Assembly (NCBI GenBank): GCA_035536235.1
Contig: DATLOQ010000117.1
Span: forward strand, 1-10,461
From: DATLNF01 sp035536235
GTDB taxonomy: Bacteria > Actinomycetota > Actinomycetes > BP-191
Reading direction: 5' to 3'
DNA length: 10,461 nucleotides
The notes below the pieces were generated by a model. The model had not been told where the DNA came from, did not search any database, and saw only the letters and a program-made list of their open reading frames with translations. A program made the translations under genes and the position numbers. This document shows positions 5,719 through 10,461 of this stretch, in pieces (position 1 is the first letter of the stretch; each line of letters begins with the position of its first letter).

Positions 5719-7076
5719 GGTGCGATCTCCTTCAGAGCGAATTCGGGTACGGCGCGAATGGTCGGGCGCAGGTCGGCGGCGGGCGGTGACCACGACGACG
5801 GGTCGGCCTGCACCTGCTCGCCCGAGCGGATGTCCTTCACCTCGTGCGAGGTGCTCTCTGATGCGGGGAACCACACGAAGGGGATGCCGCGGCGGTCGGC
5901 GTAGCGGATCTGCTTGCCGTACTTCGCCGCCTCGGGTGAGACCTCCGTCGCGATCCGCCGCGATCGCAGGGCCGCGGCGATCCGGTCCGCGGCGGGCCGG
6001 GCGGCCTCGTCGGCGAGCGCAACCAGCACGCAGGTGGGCACGGAGCGGCTCGCGGACACGAGGCCACGGCCGAGCAGCCGGCTCAGCAGCCGCGTCACGC
6101 CGACAGAGATCCCGACTCCCGGGTACATCGTGGTGCCGTCGGTGGCCAATGCGTCGTAGCGGCCGCCTGAGCAGATCGAGCCGAGGTCCTCGTGGCCGAG
6201 CAGCTGCGTCTCGTAGACCGTGCCGGTGTAGTAGTCGAGCCCGCGGGCGATCTTCAGGTCAGCCACCAGCAGCCCCGGCGCGTGCTCAGCCGCAGCGTCG
6301 ATCACTCGGGCCAGCTCGTCGAGGCCCTGGTCGAGCAGGTCGTGCTGCACGCCGAGGCGGCGTACGTCGGCGACGAAGGAGCTGTCGGCGGCGCTGATGC
6401 TGGCGAGCTCGAGACAGGAGGCGGCCTGGGCGTCGGTGAGCCCATCCCGGACGAGCAGGTCGTGCACGGCCTTGTCGCCGACCTTGTCGAGCTTGTCCAC
6501 CGTGCGCATGACGGCCGGCACCGACTCCGCGGCGACACCGAGGCCGAGGGAGAATCCTTCGATGACCCGGCGGTTGTTGACCGAGATCCGCCAAGGGGGC
6601 AGCGGTAGCCGGCGGAAGGCGTCGGCGACGACCAGCGGCAGCTCCACCTCGTGGTGGAAGGCGAGGCTGTCGCGGCCGATGATGTCGATGTCCGCCTGGG
6701 TGAACTCGCGGAAGCGCCCGTCCTGCGGTCGCTCGCCGCGCCAGGCCTTCTGGATCTGGTAGCGCCGGAACGGGAAGCTCAGCTTGCCAGCGTGCTCGAC
6801 GACGTAGCGCGCCAGCGGCACGGTGAGGTCGAAGTGGAGCCCCAGCCCGGAGTCGTCCCCCGCGGACTCAGCGTGCAGTCGGCGTAGGACGTAGATCTCC
6901 TTGCTCGTCTCCCCCGAGTGCACCAGCGCGTCGAGCGGCTCGGTAGCGCGGGTCTCGACCGAGGAGAAGCCGTAGAGCTCGAAGACCGAGCGCAGCGTGT
7001 CGAGCACCTCGAGCTCGACCAGCCGCTGCTCCGGCAGCCACTCCGGGAACCCGCTCAGCGCGACGGTCTTGGCCAC
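5715..7076 (-). CDS. hisS: Histidyl-tRNA synthetase, eukaryote/archaea-like active-site variant
   Basis: A 453-aa class II synthetase charging tRNA-His with histidine. Visible parts are the motif 1 region (SGFPEWLPEQR to about residue 45), HFDLTVPLARY (81-91), motif 2 with RGERPQDGRFREFTQADID (113-131), the HisRS-specific RGLDYYTGTVYE (278-289), CSGGRYD (302-308), motif 3 GVGISVGVTRL (320-330) and a C-terminal anticodon-binding domain (from about 350, with YGKQIRYADRRGIPFVWF). The DLTVPLARY stretch replaces the usual bacterial LRPEGTA-type motif and resembles eukaryotic and archaeal HisRS. GTG at 7076 gives MAKTVALSGFPEWLP; the frame is open to 7202, but that part overlaps the hydrolase gene. 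It begins 4 nt after the hydrolase stop without a clear Shine-Dalgarno sequence, so translational coupling is likely. It overlaps aspS by GTGA. Confidence 0.95.
   Translation of the reverse strand: MAKTVALSGFPEWLPEQRLVELEVLDTLRSVFELYGFSSVETRATEPLDALVHSGETSKEIYVLRRLHAESAGDDSGLGLHFDLTVPLARYVVEHAGKLSFPFRRYQIQKAWRGERPQDGRFREFTQADIDIIGRDSLAFHHEVELPLVVADAFRRLPLPPWRISVNNRRVIEGFSLGLGVAAESVPAVMRTVDKLDKVGDKAVHDLLVRDGLTDAQAASCLELASISAADSSFVADVRRLGVQHDLLDQGLDELARVIDAAAEHAPGLLVADLKIARGLDYYTGTVYETQLLGHEDLGSICSGGRYDALATDGTTMYPGVGISVGVTRLLSRLLGRGLVSASRSVPTCVLVALADEAARPAADRIAAALRSRRIATEVSPEAAKYGKQIRYADRRGIPFVWFPASESTSHEVKDIRSGEQVQADPSSWSPPAADLRPTIRAVPEFALKEIAP
5726..5730 (-). promoter_or_regulatory. Ribosome binding site for aspS within the end of hisS
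   Basis: GGAGA on the minus strand lies 7 nt before the GTG at 5718, inside the last codons of hisS. It decides the aspS start against an open frame that continues upstream to 5874. Confidence 0.7.
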
Positions 7077-7080
7077 GGGG

Positions 7081-7788
7081 TCAGAGCCCGGGTGAGCGGG
7101 CCGGCGCTGACGCCCCTCGTGCTGTGCCGGCGGCCCGAGCCTTCGCCTCTGCCAGGTAGGGGTTGGTGGCGCGCTCCTGGCCGATGGTGGTGGCCCCGCC
7201 ATGGCCGGACAGAACGGCCAGCTCGTCGGGCAGCGGCAGGACGACGCGGGCCAGCGTGTCGAGCATCTCGTCGTAGTCGCCGCCCGGCAGGTCGGTCCGT
7301 CCGATCGAGCCGGCGAAGAGCACGTCGCCGGAGAAGTAGACCTCGTCGCCGAGACGGAAGGTCACCGAGCCCTTGGTGTGACCCGGCGCGTAGTCGACCG
7401 TGAGGTCCAGGCCGGCGATCGTCAGCACGTCGTGCCCGGTCAGCTCGATGACCTCGTCCGGCTCAGTGAAGCTCAACCCCATCACCGACTGGCCGGGCGG
7501 CAGGCCCAACCCGCTGCCGGGGTCGGCCAGCTGGTGCCGGTCCGCTGGGTGGATGTACGCCGGCACGTCGTAGCGGCCGCACACCGGCACCACGGAGAAG
7601 GTGTGGTCGATATGGCCGTGCGTCAGCAGCACAGCGACGGGTTGGAGCCCATGCTCGCGCACCAGGTCGGCCACGCCGCCCGCTGCCTCGTGGCCTGGGT
7701 CGATGACGATGCACTGCTCGCCCGGGCCGGGCGCGACGAGATAGCAGTTGGTGCCCCATGAGCCCGCGGGGAACCCGGCGACCAGCAC
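7081..7788 (-). CDS. Metallo-beta-lactamase-fold hydrolase (glyoxalase II-like)
   Basis: A 235-aa soluble di-metal hydrolase. Metal-ligand motifs are THGHIDH (56-62), APGHTKGS with His137 (134-141), SGDVLF with Asp155 (153-158) and GHGGATTIGQERATNPYL starting with His196. This set is typical of the hydroxyacylglutathione hydrolase/YcbL-like group, which hydrolyses thioesters or related substrates; the real substrate is unknown, and actinobacteria often use mycothiol rather than glutathione. No signal peptide is seen, so it is probably cytoplasmic. GTG at 7788 is supported by AGGAG (7802-7798) 9 nt upstream. It heads the operon hisS-aspS and is divergent from the first cyclophilin gene, a neighbourhood also seen beside rel in mycobacteria. 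The C-terminal tail is Ala/Arg/Pro-rich and looks dispensable. Confidence 0.92.
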   Translation of the reverse strand: MLVAGFPAGSWGTNCYLVAPGPGEQCIVIDPGHEAAGGVADLVREHGLQPVAVLLTHGHIDHTFSVVPVCGRYDVPAYIHPADRHQLADPGSGLGLPPGQSVMGLSFTEPDEVIELTGHDVLTIAGLDLTVDYAPGHTKGSVTFRLGDEVYFSGDVLFAGSIGRTDLPGGDYDEMLDTLARVVLPLPDELAVLSGHGGATTIGQERATNPYLAEAKARAAGTARGASAPARSPGL

Positions 7789-7827
7789 GCGGCGTTGCTC
7801 CTCTCACGAGAGATTGGGCGAACGGCG

Positions 7828-7833
7828 AGCCTA
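7828..7833 (-). promoter_or_regulatory. Possible -10 box for the hydrolase-hisS-aspS operon
   Basis: TAGGCT on the minus strand fits TANNNT and would give a leader of about 30 nt before the GTG at 7788, which includes the AGGAG site. No convincing -35 is present (TTCGCC at 7858-7853 has a 19-nt spacer). This is a short-motif guess within the 137-nt divergent gap. Confidence 0.3.
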
Positions 7834-7874
7834 TCGGCGCGGCCCACGAGGCGGCGAACGCATTGATCAGCACC

Positions 7875-7880
7875 TAGACT
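7875..7880 (+). promoter_or_regulatory. Possible -10 box for the cyclophilin gene pair
   Basis: TAGACT fits the actinobacterial -10 TANNNT and lies 45 nt upstream of the GTG at 7926, giving a leader of about 38 nt that contains GGGGAG (7916-7921). The -35 region is weak. It is the best candidate in the divergent gap, but not strong. Confidence 0.35.
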
Positions 7881-7925
7881 CGCCCGCGCTACGTCGTACA
7901 TGTCGCACCGCACCTGGGGAGACCA

Positions 7926-8750
7926 GTGACCAGCAATAAGCGCCAGCGTGAGCTCGCCCGCCTCCGCGCCGAGCGGCAGGCTGCCCGGCGCCGGCAGCGC
8001 GCCGCCGCTCGCCGCAAGCGGATGCTCGCCATCGGCGGCGTCTTCTCCCTCGTGCTCCTCGTCCTCCTCGGGGTGCTGCTCGTCCCCAAGCTGGTGGGGG
8101 ATGACGACCCCAACTCCGTTGACCCCCTGGCGGGCGCGTCGGCGGACCCGTCGGGCTCCGCTGACCCCTCCGCCAGCGCTGCGCCGGCCAAGCCGGGCGA
8201 ATGCGCGTACACGAAGAGCGGCGACGCGGGCGCCAAGTCCCCTGGGCTGCCGCCGGCCAAGCCCTCCGTCGCGGGTGCCGAGAAGGCCACCATCACGTTG
8301 AACTCCGGCGCGGTGCAGGTCGACCTGCTGCCCGCCAAGGCGCCGTGCACGGTGGGCTCCTTCGCGTTCCTGGCGGGGAAGAAGTTCTTCGACGGCACGC
8401 CGTGTCACCGGGTCACCACCGGGGCAGGGCTCACCGTCGTGCAGTGCGGCGACCCGACTGGCACCGGCTCCGGCGGGCCCGGCTACTCGTTCCCCGACGA
8501 GAACCTCGAGGGCGCGACGTACAAGCGGGGCACTGTCGCCATGGCCAACTCCGGGCCGGACACCAACGGCAGCCAGTTCTTCCTCGTCGTGAAGGACAGC
8601 CAGCTGCCGCCGTCGTACATCCCGTTCGGCACCATCACCGGCGGTCTCGAGGTGCTCGACGCGATCATCGCCGCCGGCGTCGAGGGCGGCGGGACTGACG
8701 GCAAGCCCGCCAAGCCGGTGACCATTCAGAGCTTCACGGTCTCGAAGTGA
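7926..8750 (+). CDS. Membrane-anchored cyclophilin-type peptidyl-prolyl cis-trans isomerase
   Basis: A 274-aa protein that should catalyse Xaa-Pro isomerisation outside the cytoplasmic membrane. Layout: a very basic, probably helical cytoplasmic N-terminus (1-32), one transmembrane helix (about 33-54), an Ala/Ser/Pro/Asp-rich linker (57-115) and a cyclophilin domain (about 120-274). Active-site equivalents are Arg162 in CHRV, Gln173 in VVQCGD, Ala207-Asn208 in MANSG and Gln217-Phe218-Phe219 in GSQFF. The CypA Trp121 and His126 positions appear to be Gln226 and Tyr231, so cyclosporin binding may be weak. Four cysteines (93, 141, 160, 174) lie in the extracytoplasmic part. The GTG start follows GGGGAG by 4 nt. 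It corresponds in position to mycobacterial ppiB next to rel, and its stop overlaps the next cyclophilin gene by 4 nt. Confidence 0.93.
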   Translation: MTSNKRQRELARLRAERQAARRRQRAAARRKRMLAIGGVFSLVLLVLLGVLLVPKLVGDDDPNSVDPLAGASADPSGSADPSASAAPAKPGECAYTKSGDAGAKSPGLPPAKPSVAGAEKATITLNSGAVQVDLLPAKAPCTVGSFAFLAGKKFFDGTPCHRVTTGAGLTVVQCGDPTGTGSGGPGYSFPDENLEGATYKRGTVAMANSGPDTNGSQFFLVVKDSQLPPSYIPFGTITGGLEVLDAIIAAGVEGGGTDGKPAKPVTIQSFTVSK

Positions 8751-9397
8751 GGCGTGGCGCTGGTGCGCTGAGCTTGGCTGTCGTCGCGCTCGTCGCCGGC
8801 TGCGGTGACGGTGGCGACGGAGCTGCGTCGTCAGCGAAGGGAGACGTGGCGTGTGATGCCAGCGCGCCGGCCGCGGCGAAGGAGCAGCAGTACGACGCCG
8901 CTCCCCCGGCGGCGCAGAAGCGCGCGTACACCGCCGTGCTCACCACCTCGTGCGGAGTGATCACGCTCACCCTGGCCGGTGACAAGGCACCTAAGACGGT
9001 CGGCTCGTTCGTCTTCCTCGGCGGCAAGGGCTACTTCGACGGGACGTTCTGCCACCGGATGACGAAGACCGACGGCCTCACGGTGCTGCAGTGCGGCGAC
9101 CCCACCGGCAGCGGCGGCGGCGGGCCGGGCTATCGGTTCGACGACGAGAACCTCGACGGGGCGGCGTACCCGCGCGGCACCGTCGCGATGGCCAACGCGG
9201 GGCCGGGCACCAACGGCAGTCAGTTCTTCCTGGTGATCAAGGACAGCCAGCTGCCGCCGTCGTACACGCCCTTCGGCACGATCGACGAGGCCGGCCTGAA
9301 GGTGCTGGACACGATCCTCGACGGTGGCATCGCCGACGGGGCCTCCGACGGCGCCCCGACCAAGAAGGTCTACCTGGAGAAGGTCACCGTCTCCTGA
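8747..9397 (+). CDS. Lipoprotein cyclophilin-type peptidyl-prolyl cis-trans isomerase
   Basis: A 216-aa paralogue of the preceding protein. The signal sequence MRRGAGALSLAVVALVAGC ends in a lipobox (LVAGC) with Cys19 as the predicted lipidation and cleavage site, followed by a Gly/Asp/Ala-rich tether. The cyclophilin domain (about 60-216) carries Arg104 in CHRM, Gln115 in LQCGD, Ala149-Asn150 in MANAG, Gln159-Phe160-Phe161 in GSQFF and Tyr173. It should act as a foldase on the outer face of the membrane. GTG at 8747 overlaps the TGA of the first cyclophilin gene (GTGA); a separate Shine-Dalgarno sequence is weak, so coupling is expected. Remaining cysteines are 36, 69, 102 and 116; only the last two align with those of its neighbour. 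The pair looks like a tandem duplication that later diverged in membrane anchoring. Confidence 0.93.
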   Translation: MRRGAGALSLAVVALVAGCGDGGDGAASSAKGDVACDASAPAAAKEQQYDAAPPAAQKRAYTAVLTTSCGVITLTLAGDKAPKTVGSFVFLGGKGYFDGTFCHRMTKTDGLTVLQCGDPTGSGGGGPGYRFDDENLDGAAYPRGTVAMANAGPGTNGSQFFLVIKDSQLPPSYTPFGTIDEAGLKVLDTILDGGIADGASDGAPTKKVYLEKVTVS

Positions 9398-9406
9398 GCC
9401 GGGCGG

Positions 9407-10461
9407 TTAGGACTTGCCGCTGACGACGCGGTATGCGTCGTAAACGCCCTCGACGTTACGGACCGCCTTCAGCAGGTGTCCCAGGTGCGCCGGGTCGGCC
9501 ATCTCGAAGGTGAAGCGCGAGACGGCGACCCGGTCGCGGGTCGTGGTCACCGAGGCGGACAGGATGTTCACGTGCTGGTCGGACAGCGCGCGGGTGACGT
9601 CGGAGAGCAGCCGGGTGCGGTCCAGAGCCTCAACCTGGATGTTGACGAGGAAGATTGAGCCCGCGGTGGGCGCCCACTCGACGTCAACAAAACGGGGTCC
9701 CTGGCCCTGGAGAGCCTTGGTGTTGACGCAGTCGCCCCGGTGCACGCTGACGCCGTTGCCCCGCGTGACGAAGCCGACGATCGGGTCGCCGGGCACTGGG
9801 GTGCAGCACTTCGACAGCTTGACCCAGACGTCGCTGGCACCTTTGACGACGACGCCGGGGTCACCGACCGGCCGCGCCTTGGGTCGCGAGGTCAGCGGCC
9901 GGGTCACCTCGGCGAGGTCCTCTACGGCACCGTCCGCGCCGCCGAGGGCTTGCACCAGGCGTTGTACGACGTGCTGCGCGGAGACCTGACCCTCGCCCAC
10001 GGCGGCGTACAGCGTGGTGACATCGGGATGACGCAAATCCTTGGCGAGGGTGACGAGCGCATCGCCGGACATCAGCCGCTGCAGCGGCAGCCCCTGCTTG
10101 CGCATCGCCCGGGCGATCGCGTCCTTGCCCTCTTCGATCGCGTCGTCCCGGCGCTCCTTGGCGAACCACTGCCGGATCTTGTTGCGGGCGCGAGGGGTCT
10201 TGACGAAGGCCAGCCAGTCCTGGCTCGGCGCGGCGCTGCTCGCCTTGGAGGTGAAGACCTCGACGACGTCACCGTTGTCCAGCGGGCTCTCGAGCGGCAC
10301 CAGCCGGTTGTTGACCCGCGCGCCGATGCACCGGTGGCCGACCTCGGTGTGCACGGCGTAGGCGAAGTCGACGGCGGTGGCGCCGGTCGGCAGCGAGATG
10401 ACGTCGCCCTTCGGGGTGAAGACGAAGACCTCACCGGCAAACAGGTCGAAGCGCAGCGAGT
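9407..10461 (-). CDS. rel: Bifunctional RelA/SpoT (p)ppGpp synthetase/hydrolase, C-terminal part (cut by right edge)
   Basis: Regulatory C-terminal half of the Rel/RSH enzyme that makes and degrades (p)ppGpp. 350 codons are visible; the hydrolase and synthetase domains lie beyond the right edge. Domains in reading order: TGS domain starting LRFDLFAGEVFVFTPKGD with LPTGATAVDFAYAVHTEVGH (about 10455-10270), the helical region with DWLAFVKTPRARNKIRQWF, the conserved-cysteine/zinc-finger region VWVKLSKCCTPVPGDPIVGF with VHRGDCVN (about 9835-9725), and a C-terminal ACT domain (about 9650-9410: VNIQVEALDRTRLLSDVTRA). These parts contact the ribosome and deacylated tRNA and sense amino-acid starvation. 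The TAA stop (9409-9407) lies only 9 nt from the convergent lipoprotein cyclophilin stop. Whether this copy keeps both catalytic activities cannot be seen. Often annotated relA in Actinobacteria. Confidence 0.96.
   Translation of the reverse strand, partial: SLRFDLFAGEVFVFTPKGDVISLPTGATAVDFAYAVHTEVGHRCIGARVNNRLVPLESPLDNGDVVEVFTSKASSAAPSQDWLAFVKTPRARNKIRQWFAKERRDDAIEEGKDAIARAMRKQGLPLQRLMSGDALVTLAKDLRHPDVTTLYAAVGEGQVSAQHVVQRLVQALGGADGAVEDLAEVTRPLTSRPKARPVGDPGVVVKGASDVWVKLSKCCTPVPGDPIVGFVTRGNGVSVHRGDCVNTKALQGQGPRFVDVEWAPTAGSIFLVNIQVEALDRTRLLSDVTRALSDQHVNILSASVTTTRDRVAVSRFTFEMADPAHLGHLLKAVRNVEGVYDAYRVVSGKS

Noticed and set aside
7801..7860. GGCGAACG occurring twice (7817-7824 and 7853-7860) as an operator
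   Set aside because: Eight bases in GC-rich DNA recur easily by chance; there is no dyad and no known regulator match.
7789..7925. Riboswitch or T-box in the leader of the synthetase operon
   Set aside because: The gap is only 137 nt and shared by two divergent genes; no T-box core or long leader structure is visible.

Overview
The window is high-GC, densely packed bacterial DNA with many GTG or TTG starts, 4-nt GTGA overlaps and Actinobacteria-specific families (DUF948 and DUF6167 membrane proteins, an Actinobacteria-style extracytoplasmic cyclophilin beside Rel). It looks like an actinobacterial chromosome, perhaps close to Nocardioides; that genus-level guess is inference from protein style, not a search result. 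The gene order (rel, cyclophilin, metallo-beta-lactamase-fold hydrolase, hisS, aspS, rarA, alaS) resembles the conserved housekeeping block of mycobacteria and streptomycetes. No mobile element, CRISPR array, tRNA or rRNA gene was seen.

Left part (1-3048, minus strand): a tight operon read rarA (replication-restart AAA+ ATPase), a DUF948 membrane protein, a DUF6167 membrane protein, then alaS, which runs off the left edge. Junctions are 1, 0 and 4 nt. A candidate leaderless promoter (TAGGGT) sits just before the rarA GTG.

Middle (3092-3960): a lone plus-strand GNAT acetyltransferase gene, divergent from rarA and convergent with aspS. The 83-nt convergent gap (3878-3960) is filled by a long imperfect hairpin and a perfect tandem repeat of a 20-bp near-palindrome. 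It is the only non-coding structure in the window that stands out.

Centre-right (3961-7788, minus strand): an operon read metallo-beta-lactamase-fold hydrolase, hisS, aspS, with hisS and aspS overlapping by 4 nt. AspRS carries residues linked to non-discriminating charging of both tRNA-Asp and tRNA-Asn. HisRS has a eukaryote/archaea-like active-site signature instead of the usual bacterial one.

Right part (7926-10461): two plus-strand cyclophilin-type peptidyl-prolyl isomerase genes in tandem, overlapping by 4 nt. One product is anchored by an N-terminal transmembrane helix and the other by a lipoprotein signal. They converge with the C-terminal part of the stringent-response gene rel (TGS, conserved-cysteine and ACT domains), which runs off the right edge. 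The block thus gathers three class II tRNA synthetases, the (p)ppGpp regulator that responds to uncharged tRNA, and envelope foldases. I see no wholly new system; the interest lies in variants of known genes and in the intergenic repeats.
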